Assembly (NCBI RefSeq): GCF_039540405.1 | Contig: NZ_BAABEY010000020.1 | Location: 1 to 64,000, forward strand | Source of the DNA: Ravibacter arvi | Lineage (GTDB): Bacteria; Bacteroidota; Bacteroidia; Cytophagales; Spirosomataceae | DNA: 64,000 bases | Direction: 5' to 3' | In this document: one piece after another, positions 1-8,838 of the stretch | Layout: every line of letters begins with the position of its first letter | How positions within the stretch are numbered: the first letter of the stretch is position 1 | Made by a program: the position numbers and the translations under genes | Notes under the pieces: model-generated | What the model saw: only the letters and a program-made list of their open reading frames with translations | Told to the model about the DNA's origin: nothing | The model's database searches: none

Positions 1-23
1 GAGAGGGTGTATTTATATCAACA

Positions 24-149
24 GGAGATCCTTCGACTCCGCTGCGCTCCGCTCAGAATGACCATCCGGCAGATGCGCTACCATTGACAACAACAGGTTT
101 AGCGCCGCTCCAACCGGAGGGTCATCCCGACCGCAGCGGAGGGATCTCC
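24..149. repeat. Imperfect inverted repeat of a dispersed intergenic element
   Basis: Arms at about 24-62 and 119-149 both carry GGAGATCC, CCGCTGCG and ATGACC blocks in opposite orientation, separated by unique sequence. The 20 bases at 113-132 recur exactly, in reverse complement, at 57073-57092. This is seen directly. It lies just past the stop of the YidR-like gene, a common site for dispersed Bacteroidota repeats. No function can be assigned. Confidence 0.5.
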
Positions 150-182
150 CGCTCCCTGCACCAAATCCCTCCGGTTAACCGT

Positions 183-1571
183 TTACTTTTCTTTCAGAAG
201 GAAAACCTGCAGATAAGTTTTACCGTCGGCAGCCGGCAGATGGCGGTTATACGCCAGCGTCTTGCCATCGTGCGACCAGGACACCGCCCCGGTAGGTGCG
301 CTTTCTTCAGGATATTTTTGACTCACTCTCTCGGTAGCGCCCGTTGCAACATCAGTCACAAAAACACTATTACCCGAAAGATAAGCCACACGCTTGCCGT
401 CGAAGCTGAAATTAATAGGACTGGTAATAGAAGATTCCAGGCGGGTTACCTGCTTCACAGGCCCGCCATTGGGCGATACCGTATGGAGTTGGATAATTCC
501 CTGGTCATCGGCCGCCAGGAAACCGATCAGGCTGCCGTCCGATGATGAGCGAAGCCAGTGGCGCGGCGTATTGCTCACGCCCTGCTTCAGATCGGTGATA
601 CGTCGAGTTACCAGTGCCCCGGAAACCGGCAGCCGGGTACCGGAATCAGGCGAAATCTCAAAAACGTCGGCCTTTTCGACGATATCTTCCGGAATATCAA
701 CGACAAAAATCTCAGTTTTGAGGTTCCCGTCCTTGTCCCGCGTGTTTCCCTGGTAAGCAATGGCATGACGCTGCCTTGCACCATCGGGCCGCAGGTAACC
801 GTTGCTTCCTATCCAGCACTCGTCATACGCCTTGTCAATTTCGTCGGAACCCGGCTGGGGATTGTCCTTTACTTCTGCAACAATCAGGGAGAACATTTCC
901 CCGCTATTGTTTTCACCAGTGCCGTCGTCAGTCACCGATACCGGTTTTCCGGGGACCGAAATACCGATGGTTCTCAGATCCTTCGCAGCGCCGCCATTTT
1001 TTGCGCTTTGTTCCAGCAGGTAATCATTGTAGGTGTAGCTGATCCATCCGTCGCTGCTCCACGTATGGGCGTGAGTCCCACCGCGGAGCGCTCCGGACGT
1101 ATAGGGGGGGGTTATGTTTCTGGCATCGATAAAGATGGGCACCATCGGCCGGTTGATGTCCACGGCAACTCCGGTACGGCGCGTGAACGAATAAGGTTTC
1201 TCTTCATTCGCGTTGCGCACACCGTGGATGAACAGCACACGGTCGCCCTTGGGTGAAAACGTAACCGCCCCAACTCCGGGCCCGAAACCTGTCTGATTCT
1301 TTGTTTTATAAAGCGTTTTTATTTCGCCGGTCTGCGTATTCACCATAGCAACTTCACCGGCAGCGCCGATACCGGAGTCAACGAGCCTTGAATCGTATAC
1401 GATCCATTGATCATCTGGCGAAAAAACAGCCGTGGAGTTGATACAATGCCCCGAAAGGTCATTGGTCAATTGAATTTCCTGATAAGACTTCATACTCGGT
1501 TGCGTAGTGCAGGCAGTAACCAGCAAAGGCAGAACGGCCTGCACAATTTTAAAATTTCGGGTGAAAGTCAT
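183..1571 (-). CDS. yidR: YidR/DUF3748-family beta-propeller lipoprotein
   Basis: 462 residues. A lipoprotein signal ends in LLVTAC, with the lipid cysteine at residue 21. The rest reads as a TolB/WD40-like propeller. I recognise DUF3748 (E. coli YidR) blocks: GALRGGTHAHTWSSDG, SYTYNDYLLE, PQPGSDEIDKAYDE, NTPRHWLRS and GFLAADDQGIIQLHTVSPNG. The family resembles oligogalacturonide-lyase-like propellers but has no proven reaction that I can cite. It is the last gene of a minus-strand run: the aldolase gene ends 21 bases upstream and the symporter lies before that, so a periplasmic or surface role in handling the same substrate is likely (inference). The E. coli protein has no lipoprotein signal that I recall, so the anchor may be a Bacteroidota feature. 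Family call firm, function unknown. Confidence 0.8.
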   Translation of the reverse strand: MTFTRNFKIVQAVLPLLVTACTTQPSMKSYQEIQLTNDLSGHCINSTAVFSPDDQWIVYDSRLVDSGIGAAGEVAMVNTQTGEIKTLYKTKNQTGFGPGVGAVTFSPKGDRVLFIHGVRNANEEKPYSFTRRTGVAVDINRPMVPIFIDARNITPPYTSGALRGGTHAHTWSSDGWISYTYNDYLLEQSAKNGGAAKDLRTIGISVPGKPVSVTDDGTGENNSGEMFSLIVAEVKDNPQPGSDEIDKAYDECWIGSNGYLRPDGARQRHAIAYQGNTRDKDGNLKTEIFVVDIPEDIVEKADVFEISPDSGTRLPVSGALVTRRITDLKQGVSNTPRHWLRSSSDGSLIGFLAADDQGIIQLHTVSPNGGPVKQVTRLESSITSPINFSFDGKRVAYLSGNSVFVTDVATGATERVSQKYPEESAPTGAVSWSHDGKTLAYNRHLPAADGKTYLQVFLLKEK

Positions 1572-1592
1572 GGCGCTGACTTTGAATGGGTC

Positions 1593-2528
1593 CTAAGCAA
1601 ACTGGATGTCTGTCAATCCGATTTCGGCTTTCAGAGCCTGGTACCTGTCGTAAAACGCATCCAGGTCGCGGGCTATTTCCGGGGTAAAAACACCTACGTC
1701 GCGCCGGGTAGCAAGACCGATATCGAAACCTCTCTTCTGAAGGAAATACTTGGCAATAATGGGGTATACATGGTGCATTACGTCCATGTTGTCCACAAAG
1801 AACCGCTGTACGATATCCACTTCCTTCTGTTTCGCCGCATCGGCAAAATGATCGCATATCCATACCACCAGCTCCGGGACAAAATTACCCTGGATACAGG
1901 ACAGACCCGCTGCACCCGCTACCTGCGATGATACCGCATTCACCATATAGGCGTCATAGAGCTCAAATGATTGGCCTTCGGTAAGCTGTACCTTCCGGGT
2001 TACGGACGCTATATCCAGCGAAGTATCCTTGTGGTACACCACGCGACCTGTGTCGACGTACTTTTTCAATTGCTCAGGACTCAGCACGCGCTTATAGGGC
2101 ACCGGGCATTCATAAAATCCCAGGGGCACGGTTTCGGTACGCTCAATCAGCTCTGCAACCCGCGCGTCGAGTACGTCGTCCGATTCATTTTCGGCGGCAA
2201 GCAAGCTGGTAATGGCAATGACCGCATCGGCTCCTGCTTCATGAATTTTCTTCACGAAATCTGCCTGTTTGCTGATCTCGCCCCCAAAAGTACCCGTAGA
2301 GACAACGGGCACGGCACCGGCGGCCACGTCCACTACATGCCTGGTAATCTGAATCCGCTCCTCCTCCGACAGCTCGAACATTTCGCTCGATAGACAATTG
2401 GCAAACAGCCCTTTTGCCCCGGCGTTCAGGTAGAACTCCGTCAATGCCGTCAGCTGTTTGTAATCGATTTCCTTGTTCTCCTTGAACGGAGTGATCATTA
2501 CGGGGATATATTTTCCTTTACGCGACAT
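1593..2528 (-). CDS. Dihydrodipicolinate synthase/N-acetylneuraminate lyase family aldolase
   Basis: 311 residues, the usual length for a class I (Schiff-base) TIM-barrel aldolase of the DapA/NanA family. Expected features are visible: an N-terminal strand PVMITPFKEN, the substrate-carboxylate loop region NCLSSEMFELS in place of the usual GSTGE-type motif, Tyr139 in GFYECP and the Schiff-base Lys167 in VVYHKDTS. The altered loop and the sugar-associated neighbours (Na+/solute symporter upstream, BNR protein divergent) argue for a catabolic 2-oxo-acid aldolase such as an NAL or KDG-type lyase, not lysine biosynthesis (inference). The gene starts 59 bases after the symporter stop and is followed by the YidR-like gene, so the three are probably cotranscribed. 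Exact substrate unresolved. Confidence 0.8.
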   Translation of the reverse strand: MSRKGKYIPVMITPFKENKEIDYKQLTALTEFYLNAGAKGLFANCLSSEMFELSEEERIQITRHVVDVAAGAVPVVSTGTFGGEISKQADFVKKIHEAGADAVIAITSLLAAENESDDVLDARVAELIERTETVPLGFYECPVPYKRVLSPEQLKKYVDTGRVVYHKDTSLDIASVTRKVQLTEGQSFELYDAYMVNAVSSQVAGAAGLSCIQGNFVPELVVWICDHFADAAKQKEVDIVQRFFVDNMDVMHHVYPIIAKYFLQKRGFDIGLATRRDVGVFTPEIARDLDAFYDRYQALKAEIGLTDIQFA

Positions 2529-2587
2529 AACTAATTAACAATAGAACCTTTTAAAACAATTACTTGAAACTTTTATGCGGACGGGCA

Positions 2588-4141
2588 TCACGCCTTCCTC
2601 CTCATTTTTGTCAGGATCACCCCTACCAGGAAAATGGAAAGCGTACCGACCACGATGATCATGTTGACATGAAGCGGATTTTTGAACTGTGCATATTCTT
2701 CGGGCATATACTTGGACAAAGTCATCCAGAGAATGACGAGGATACCGATCAGGGCAGCCGTGAGACCTTCATGACTGTTGGTTCGCTTGCTGATCATCCC
2801 CAGGAGGAAAATCCCGAGCATACCGGCCGCAAAAATCCCGGAGAGCTCCCACCACATATCCAGGATACTCTTCGCACCGATCATTGCGATGCCGGTGATC
2901 ATACCTGCCAGGCCAAACAATACCGTACCGATGTAAAGCACCCGCATTTTCTGGCTGTCATTCGCGCTTTTGTTGAAATACCGCTGATAAATATCTTCCG
3001 AGAACACGGTAGCAGACGCGTTCATACCGGAGCTGATGGTGCTCATGGCTGCCGCGAGAATTGCCGAAACGATTAATCCTACCAGCCCGGTCGGAATTTT
3101 ATTAACCATGAAATAGGGCATTACCTTGTCGCCGTAGTCGGCCGGTTGAAGCGTAGCCGCCAGTTGTGCTATTTCCTGGGCGGACGCACCCGCAGGCAGC
3201 CTTTCGGCCGCTGCCTGCCCTTTTACTACCTCCAGCAGCTCGGGATGTACCTGGAAGTAGGCGAATAAACATGCGCCAATAGCAAAGAATACGAGTGAAA
3301 CCGGGACATACAGCCACACGCAAAGCCAGATGGAAGAAACCGCTTCTTTTGGGGAACGGGCTGTATGATAACGCTGAACATAATTCTGGTCCATCCCGAA
3401 GTTGTTAAGGTTGATAAAAAAACCATACAACAAAATCACCCAGAACGTAGAGCTGGTAAAATCGGGAGAGAAGCTGCCCAGGCTGAATTTATCGGCCGAT
3501 TTGCCTATTTCAACAATTTTGGAAACCCCGCCCGGCACACCCTGTATGACCAGGTACATGATCAGCAATGCGCCGAGTGTTTTCACGACGCCCTGCACCA
3601 CCTCAGTCCAGATAACTGCCTCAATTCCACCCAATACCGTATAAATGATAATACAGATCCCGACCACGATCATGATGGTGCTCATGGAAATCCCGGTCAG
3701 GGCCTGGAGGCTCAGAGCGATCCCGAAGAAAATTGAACCCATTCTCGCCAACTGCGTCAAAAGGAAACAGGCCACCGCGTAGGTTCTGGCCCAGGGGCCG
3801 AAGCGGTGTTCCAAATGCGTATAGGCTGAAACCTCACCGGTGGTCCTGTAGAAAGGCACGAAATACTTGGCCGCCACCCAGGCGGAAAGCGGCATGGACA
3901 GACTAAAAACAAAAGCATTCCAGTTGGAACCGAAGGCCTTTCCCGGAACGCCGAGAAAAGTGTTGCTGCTCAGGAACGTTGCATAAATAGAAAGGCCGAT
4001 CGCCCAGCCCGGAATAGCGCCTCCGGCCTTGGTAAACTGCTCGGCCCCTTGTGATTTCCTTGAAAAATAGAAACCTACCAGCACCATCGAAAGCAAATAA
4101 ACACCAATGATCGCCAGGTCAATAAAGGGTAAGTTATTCAT
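2588..4141 (-). CDS. Sodium:solute symporter (SSS family)
   Basis: 517 residues with about 13 hydrophobic helices, as expected for SSS/SLC5 transporters. N-terminal helix IDLAIIGVYLLSMVLVGFYF is followed by the family-typical FTKAGGAIPGWAIGLS and the FLSSNTFLG segment of helix 2. An upstream ATG would add 18 residues, but the Met at 4141 places helix 1 properly and lies about 50 bases below a perfect TACTTTTG -7 box at 4193-4200, so I choose it. SSS members import sugars, sialic acid or small acids with Na+. It is the first gene of the unit with the aldolase and the YidR-like lipoprotein. E. coli YidK is also an SSS protein, but I cannot claim orthology. Substrate probably the compound cleaved by the neighbouring aldolase (inference). 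Confidence 0.88.
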   Translation of the reverse strand: MNNLPFIDLAIIGVYLLSMVLVGFYFSRKSQGAEQFTKAGGAIPGWAIGLSIYATFLSSNTFLGVPGKAFGSNWNAFVFSLSMPLSAWVAAKYFVPFYRTTGEVSAYTHLEHRFGPWARTYAVACFLLTQLARMGSIFFGIALSLQALTGISMSTIMIVVGICIIIYTVLGGIEAVIWTEVVQGVVKTLGALLIMYLVIQGVPGGVSKIVEIGKSADKFSLGSFSPDFTSSTFWVILLYGFFINLNNFGMDQNYVQRYHTARSPKEAVSSIWLCVWLYVPVSLVFFAIGACLFAYFQVHPELLEVVKGQAAAERLPAGASAQEIAQLAATLQPADYGDKVMPYFMVNKIPTGLVGLIVSAILAAAMSTISSGMNASATVFSEDIYQRYFNKSANDSQKMRVLYIGTVLFGLAGMITGIAMIGAKSILDMWWELSGIFAAGMLGIFLLGMISKRTNSHEGLTAALIGILVILWMTLSKYMPEEYAQFKNPLHVNMIIVVGTLSIFLVGVILTKMRRKA

Positions 4142-4192
4142 ACTAAAAAAATGAGAAGATGTCTTATGGAAAGTATTACCCGGATTGGTCCA

Positions 4193-4200
4193 CAAAAGTA
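4193..4200 (-). promoter_or_regulatory. Bacteroidota -7 box for the symporter-aldolase-YidR unit
   Basis: On the minus strand the eight bases read TACTTTTG, a perfect fit to the Bacteroidota -7 consensus TAnnTTTG. The A/T-rich stretch 19-40 bases upstream has no clear TTTG -33 box. Transcription would start about 45 bases before the symporter ATG. Predicted from the motif only. Confidence 0.55.
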
Positions 4201-4595
4201 CCTCTCTGCCGGGGTCTTTTATTTTATCTTTTTTGCAATTTATTGTAGGATACTATCATAGATCATATTGAACAAAAGCATTATATTAAATTAACATATC
4301 CGGAGGCACGCCTGTAGTAAATGTCAATCCATTCTACAAACGACAATATAAAATATTCATTTTCAGTTAAATACATTCAATACAATTAACCTATCACTTA
4401 AAACTATGGAAGAATAGACAGCAAAAACTGTTATTTCAGAATTCTGATAAGATTTTGGTATAGGTATATCGAAAATGAACGAAACGGTCGGGCACAACGC
4501 AGAAAGGAGGCGAAGCGCACAATAAACACTATCTTAGCAGCCTTCAAAAAAATACAGTTCCAATCCCAAAAAACTTACCCATCGACACGATCTTT
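4201..4595. other. A/T-rich divergent spacer
   Basis: About 400 bases between the divergent symporter and BNR genes, clearly richer in A+T than the flanking genes. I see no ORF, RNA gene or strong palindrome. It should hold the promoter of the BNR gene, but no full TTTG-N19-TAnnTTTG match is visible for the plus strand. Confidence 0.5.
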
Positions 4596-6008
4596 ATGAC
4601 GCTCACCGGTTTTTTCAAAAAACTCCTGTTCTTTAGCTGCTTTTGCCTGTTTTATCAACCGGCTCTTCGGGCGCAAAGCACAATACACAATCAAAAGATA
4701 AACGGCTATAAAGGCATCTGGTTTGCACTGGGGCAACGCTCGGATTATGGAGACAAATATTCCGGCGGCCTGGCTACTTACACGGCCAAGCATATCCCGC
4801 TGGCGATTTATGCCGAAAAAGTCAATAAAACCTTTTTCGTGTACGGCGGCACCACTGGTCCGCATGACAAGTACCTGCTTTGTATGGCGGGCGTTTTTGA
4901 CCATGCAACGGGCAGGGTGACGCGCCCGACGATCGTTTTCGACAAACTGGGAGTTGAAGATCCGCACGACAACCCGTCGATCGCTATGGACGACAAAGGC
5001 CATATCTGGGTGTTTGTAAGCGGCAGGGGACGGTCGCGCATGGGTTACAAATACCGCAGCAAACTCCCTTACTCCGTAGATGGCTTCGACCAGGTCCGGG
5101 AGGAAGAAATGACCTACCCGCAACCCAAATACGTAACGGGCAAAGGCTTTCTTCACCTTTTCACCAAATACACCGGCACGCGGGAACTTTACTTTGAGAC
5201 CTCGCCCGACGGTATGACCTGGAGTGAAGACCGGAAGCTGGCCGGCATGAAGCGCCCCGGGGATAAAAACAGCGGGCACTACCAGATCAGTGGGCAGTGG
5301 GGCGAAAAAATCTGCTTTTTCTTCAACTGGCACCCGGACGGTAATGTGGATCTGCGAACCAATATTTACTACATGCAGACCACCGACTTCGGCAAAACCT
5401 GGACCACCATTGAAGGAAAAACCCTGCCTCTCCCCCAGGACAAGACCGATTCGCCTGCGTTGGTAATGGAATACTTCAGCAAAGGCAAAAATGTATACAT
5501 CAAAGACGTCAGCTTTGATGAAAAGGGAAACCCCGTAGCGCTTTACCTGGCAGGGCCGGGTCATGAGCCGGGCCCTGTCAACGGTCCGCGGCAGTGGTAC
5601 GTATTGCATTGGAACGGAACCTCCTGGGAAAATCACCCGATCACGACGTCGGACCATAACTACGACACGGGCAGCCTTTTCACGGACGGACCGGCCTGGA
5701 CCTTCATTGCACCTACCGAAAATACACCTCAGCAATGGGGCGCCGGCGGTGAGGTCGTGATGTGGACGAGCACCGATAAAGGCAAAAGCTGGACACGAGT
5801 GAAGCAGATCACCCGGCGCAGCGAACGAAACCACAACTACGTACGGAAAGTGATGGGCGGCACCGACCCTTTCCGCTATTTCTGGGCCGACGGGAATCCC
5901 GACAAAATGAGCGAATCGCTCCTGTATTTCGGCGACAGCAAGGGCAATGTATGGCAGCTTCCGTATGACATGGTGGCTGACGAGCAACTTCCGGTGAAGG
6001 TCAAGTAA
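4596..6008 (+). CDS. Secreted BNR_4-type beta-propeller protein
   Basis: 470 residues. The signal peptide (to about residue 27, ending LRAQ) predicts export. The body is a six-bladed-propeller type sequence of the BNR_4 class: it opens with GYKGIWFALGQ and TYTAKHIPLAIY, and has Asp-box-like SPDGMTWS, TTDFGKTWT and STDKGKSWT. BNR_4 proteins are found in Bacteroidota carbohydrate loci and include proteins related to sialidases and polysaccharide lyases, but the activity of this one cannot be read from sequence. It diverges from the symporter/aldolase/YidR unit, which suits a role in releasing the imported compound. A 470-codon open frame on the opposite strand over the same bases is a shadow, without homology or signals. 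Confidence 0.8.
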   Translation: MTLTGFFKKLLFFSCFCLFYQPALRAQSTIHNQKINGYKGIWFALGQRSDYGDKYSGGLATYTAKHIPLAIYAEKVNKTFFVYGGTTGPHDKYLLCMAGVFDHATGRVTRPTIVFDKLGVEDPHDNPSIAMDDKGHIWVFVSGRGRSRMGYKYRSKLPYSVDGFDQVREEEMTYPQPKYVTGKGFLHLFTKYTGTRELYFETSPDGMTWSEDRKLAGMKRPGDKNSGHYQISGQWGEKICFFFNWHPDGNVDLRTNIYYMQTTDFGKTWTTIEGKTLPLPQDKTDSPALVMEYFSKGKNVYIKDVSFDEKGNPVALYLAGPGHEPGPVNGPRQWYVLHWNGTSWENHPITTSDHNYDTGSLFTDGPAWTFIAPTENTPQQWGAGGEVVMWTSTDKGKSWTRVKQITRRSERNHNYVRKVMGGTDPFRYFWADGNPDKMSESLLYFGDSKGNVWQLPYDMVADEQLPVKVK

Positions 6009-6103
6009 AAAAAGTCAGAAAATTTTTTTTGCGGTAACTTTAAGTACACCAGACTTTTACCGGACCAGCCAAAAAAATACCTCAAGTTTTTTCGCAACGC
6101 CGC

Positions 6104-6134
6104 TTGCATCTTAAATTAAAACCGCACACCTTTG
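6104..6134 (+). promoter_or_regulatory. Candidate promoter of tRNA-Glu
   Basis: TTG at 6104-6106, a 20-base spacer, then CACCTTTG at 6127-6134, seven of eight matches to TAnnTTTG. The geometry matches the Bacteroidota housekeeping promoter, with the start point near 6141, about 67 bases before the tRNA. Motif-based prediction. Confidence 0.5.
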
Positions 6135-6207
6135 CACCGCGTTTGAACGAAACGCCTAGTGAATTCAGGAGAGCGTCACAAATCGCTACGAAGTAGGAGT
6201 ACCAGTC

Positions 6208-6279
6208 GGCCCATTCGTCTAGCGGTTAGGACACGACCCTTTCACGGTTGAAACAGGGGTTCGATTCCCCTATGGGTCA
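6208..6279 (+). tRNA. tRNA-Glu (anticodon TTC)
   Basis: A full cloverleaf can be folded by hand. The acceptor stem pairs GGCCCAT with ATGGGTC (one G-U pair), followed by discriminator A at 6279; CCA is not encoded. The anticodon stem CGACC/GGTTG encloses CTTTCAC with TTC in the anticodon position. The T arm has the standard GGTTCGATTC loop sequence. The gene stands alone, with a promoter-like element upstream and a hairpin terminator immediately after. No copy of the 3' end is seen further downstream, so there is no sign of an integrated island using this tRNA as attachment site. Confidence 0.97.
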
Positions 6280-6280
6280 C

Positions 6281-6310
6281 AAAGCCTCGCAGCAATGCGG
6301 GGCTTTTGTG
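6281..6310 (+). terminator. Intrinsic terminator of tRNA-Glu
   Basis: AAAGCCTCGC (6281-6290) pairs with GCGGGGCTTT (6297-6306) around a six-base loop; one pair is T-G. The 3' arm runs into TTTT and another T-run follows within 10 bases. It starts two bases after the tRNA discriminator. Confidence 0.8.
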
Positions 6311-6383
6311 CTTTTTGGAGTGCCCGCTCTATTCTCCCAAAATACGGATCAAGCGGGATCAAGCGTAATTTCTGGGGGGAGGT

Positions 6384-6890
6384 TTATACATATATCTTAG
6401 CCAGCCTGAACATGAAGAACGGAATACTTCTGACTCCCCTGAACTGACTCCTCAGCGCCTTTATTTTTGCATTGAAAGATTCTGCCGAGGCATTGGTTGA
6501 TCGATTATCAAAATAATTAAGGATGTTCGTGTAATGATTCTGAATCGTTCTGGCCAGTGTTCCAAATGACTTTAAACCAGCTATTTCGACCTGATTATAC
6601 CATTGTGCCAGCCGTGTAAAAGCAACTCCTTTTTCTTTGGTTGTCGTGAAAATATTCGACAAGTTCCGACTTAAGCGGTAGGCTGTTTGCAGTACCGGGT
6701 ACAATCGGAAGAGAATTTCAGCCCTATGAGACTGGGAGGGTGTCCATTTTGATTCATCCTTAAATAACAAATGACGACTTCTGGCTAGTAGTTGTTTTAA
6801 AGAGTCTCCGTTGGCAAATACTTCCAGAACATGCTGATTTCCAGTTTCCCGGGCAAGCTCCATTTCCTGATTTTCCTGTTCAATGCGCCT
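6384..6890 (-). pseudogene. ISL3-family (ISAon1-like) transposase, C-terminal remnant
   Basis: The 159-codon frame from ATG 6863, plus about nine more homologous codons before it (IEQENQE), is the C-terminal part of an ISL3/ISAon1-type DDE transposase. Family blocks: GDSLKQLLARSRHLLFK, NILNYFDNRSTNASAESFN and FRGVRSIPFFMFRLAKIY, including the terminal catalytic Glu context ASAESFN. Intact members are roughly twice as long or more, so the N-terminal half with the first catalytic residues is gone. Homology stops near 6885-6890, exactly where a second truncated gene begins on the other strand. No clear terminal inverted repeats are found. It cannot be active. Confidence 0.8.
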
Positions 6891-7251
6891 TGTTATTGAC
6901 GGAGAAACGAAACAACCGGTTTCGGATGGAAAAAACTATGGCATAAAACTATCGCTATTCCCTCCCGCCTCCAGAGGGAAGTTCAAACTCGCCACTTATA
7001 TATTATCTCCTGATCCACTTGTAGATGCAGCAGCTGTCCTATTGGCCAAAGGGGAAAACACAATTCCTCTTCCCGGTCGGGTTGATTCGGGCACCTTGGA
7101 AATTACCAGCTTAACACAGAGTGAAGTCGCTGGTACATTCGAATTTGACGCTGTAGCTCTTGTTGAATACGGCCACCCTATCAAGTATGACACCATAACC
7201 GTCAGAAATGGCAAGTTCAGAGTTCCAATAACATCTTATGGAGAAGAGTAG
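6883..7251 (+). pseudogene. C-terminal fragment of a secreted DUF6252-like protein
   Basis: The open frame gives 122 residues without a signal peptide. It starts at an ATG inside the transposase junction and continues as a beta-rich domain: IDGETKQPVSDGKNY, NTIPLPGRVDSGTLEITSL, EVAGTFEFDAVALVE and ITVRNGKFRVPI. The pattern of a short strand, then SGTF(E/S)F and a closing NGKF resembles small lipoproteins of the DUF6252 type; this is a weak similarity from memory. In-frame stops lie directly upstream, so the N-terminus with its signal is missing. I read it as the other half of the deletion that cut the transposase. It might still be translated from the new ATG. Confidence 0.45.
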
Positions 7252-7684
7252 CTCCAAATAGCCACGGCTTGTTGCTCTCACCTTGAAAAAAGACTAGCTT
7301 GAAGTATAGAGGATGTTGTTAACCCAATACCCTCTCAATCATGTCGCTAAGAAAATCGTAAACTACCAGGCTGCTGTCTAGCTAGATGGAAACAGAAGGT
7401 TTGAAATTATTTTGGGCCGGGAAAACAAGGATGGTCCGACTCTTCGTATGAAGATGATAAACTGACAATGAAATAGGATTACGCTCACACTCAAATAGTG
7501 TTTGACTTGACGAACAAGCGATGGAAAGCGATGTAATCGCCCTGCACGATTTCCCGTCTTCATTCGGTGTCGATTATTGTAGTTTGAGACTCGTTTATTG
7601 TCGATTGGGTTAGCAGATCCTCGACCAAACATAATCGTGTAATTACTTTTGGAAATCAATGTCACGTTATTAGCCAAAGATTAC
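7252..7684. other. Spacer without a recognisable gene
   Basis: About 430 bases between the truncated gene and the efflux operon. Its base composition is more A/T-rich than the operon, and the short open frames have no recognisable homology. Only the -7 box at its right end can be supported. It may hold further decayed sequence from the deletion scar. Confidence 0.45.
7644..7651 (+). promoter_or_regulatory. -7 box of the RND efflux operon
   Basis: TACTTTTG, a perfect TAnnTTTG match, 33 bases before the ATG at 7685. It overlaps the alternative in-frame ATG at 7649, so transcription from here excludes that start and supports 7685. The -33 region is poor, which may mean activator dependence (inference). 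Confidence 0.55.
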
Positions 7685-8815
7685 ATGTCGTTTAATTATC
7701 AAAAAGCACTTTATACAGCAGCGTTCCTATATTCAATATTTATACTCGTAGGCTGTACTTCATCAGCAGAAAAACCCGCCGAAGAGGCCGCTCCGCAAAC
7801 GCGGATTGTAACAACTTTACAAGACACCTCAGTAACCGTGAGCCAGGATTATCCGGCCCGCATTGAAGGGAAAGTCAATGTCGATATTCGCCCGCAGGCT
7901 GATGGTTATCTGGAAAAAATCTTCGTCGAAGAGGGTGCATTCGTAAAAAAAGGTCAGCTGCTGTTCAAGATTGCGGACTCGCCTTACCAGGAAGCCCTGA
8001 ATTCCGCAGAGGCAGGCCTGGCCGCTGCCAAAGCGGAGGTGACCAGCGCCGGTTTACAGGTAGAAAAATTCCGGGAGCTCAGCCAGAGCCGCGTGACTTC
8101 CGAATTTCAGCTGAAAACGGCAAAAGCTGCCATGGAAATCGCAAAAGCAAATGTCGCCTTACAGGAAGCTGCGGTGGCTTCGGCAAAAATCAATCTTGGG
8201 TTTACGCTGGTCAAAGCGCCGGTGAGCGGCTACATTGGCCGCATCCCGAAACGAATTGGCAACCTTACTTCGAGGACCGACGCCGAACCGCTGACTACGT
8301 TGTCGGACATCAGCGAGGTGTACGCCTATTTCTCTCTGACCGAGCAGGACTTTCTACGGCTCAGCCAGACTTCCGACCAGTCACTCACGGCTACCATTCA
8401 AAAATTGCCGGACGTAAAGCTCGTTTTGGCCGACGGGAATACCTTCAAAGAACCTGGCAAAATCCAGATGGTTGACGGGAAATTTGACACCGGGACGGGT
8501 AGTATCAGCGTCCGTGCTGCGTTTAGCAATCCGCGTTATCTGCTGCGCTCGGGCAATACAGGTAAGATCATTTTGCCGGAAACCCACCAGAAAGTACTAC
8601 TGATTCCCGTACAAGCCACAACGGATATTCAGGACAAAATCTTTGTTTTCAGGCTTAACAAGGCGAATCAGGCCGAGCGAATTGCCATTCAAACCAACGG
8701 AAAAAGTGGCGACAACTTCATCCACGCAGGCGGCCTGAATGCAGGCGACCGCATTATTGCCAAAGACGCCGCGCTGGTGCAGGAAGGTGAAAAAGTACAG
8801 CCCGCTAGCCGGTAA
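7685..8815 (+). CDS. RND efflux periplasmic adaptor (AcrA/MexA family)
   Basis: 376 residues. Lipoprotein signal with FILVGC, lipid cysteine at residue 24, anchors it to the inner membrane. The hallmark order follows: RIEGKVNVDIRPQADGYLEK (lipoyl strand), a coiled-coil hairpin of about 65 residues rich in Ala/Glu/Lys, VKAPVSGYIGRI (second lipoyl half), then beta-barrel and membrane-proximal domains with RSGNTGKIILPE. It links the pump to the TolC-like channel. First gene of a five-gene run; 23 bases separate it from the pump gene. The Met at 7685 is preferred over 7649 because it gives a proper lipoprotein signal and follows the -7 box. Confidence 0.93.
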   Translation: MSFNYQKALYTAAFLYSIFILVGCTSSAEKPAEEAAPQTRIVTTLQDTSVTVSQDYPARIEGKVNVDIRPQADGYLEKIFVEEGAFVKKGQLLFKIADSPYQEALNSAEAGLAAAKAEVTSAGLQVEKFRELSQSRVTSEFQLKTAKAAMEIAKANVALQEAAVASAKINLGFTLVKAPVSGYIGRIPKRIGNLTSRTDAEPLTTLSDISEVYAYFSLTEQDFLRLSQTSDQSLTATIQKLPDVKLVLADGNTFKEPGKIQMVDGKFDTGTGSISVRAAFSNPRYLLRSGNTGKIILPETHQKVLLIPVQATTDIQDKIFVFRLNKANQAERIAIQTNGKSGDNFIHAGGLNAGDRIIAKDAALVQEGEKVQPASR

Positions 8816-8838
8816 TTCCCATTTAGTTTTTCAGGATT

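Noticed and set aside
1593..2528. Naming the aldolase gene dapA or nanA
   Set aside because: The carboxylate-binding loop departs from both families, so only the superfamily is supported.
4575..5987. 470-codon open frame antisense to the BNR protein gene
   Set aside because: It has no signal, homology or plausible composition; the plus-strand gene has a signal peptide and Asp boxes. Long antisense frames are common in GC-rich codon-biased genes.
6208..6279. tRNA-Glu as an attachment site of a genomic island
   Set aside because: No duplicate of the tRNA 3' end and no integrase gene were found downstream; the IS remnant explains the disturbed region.
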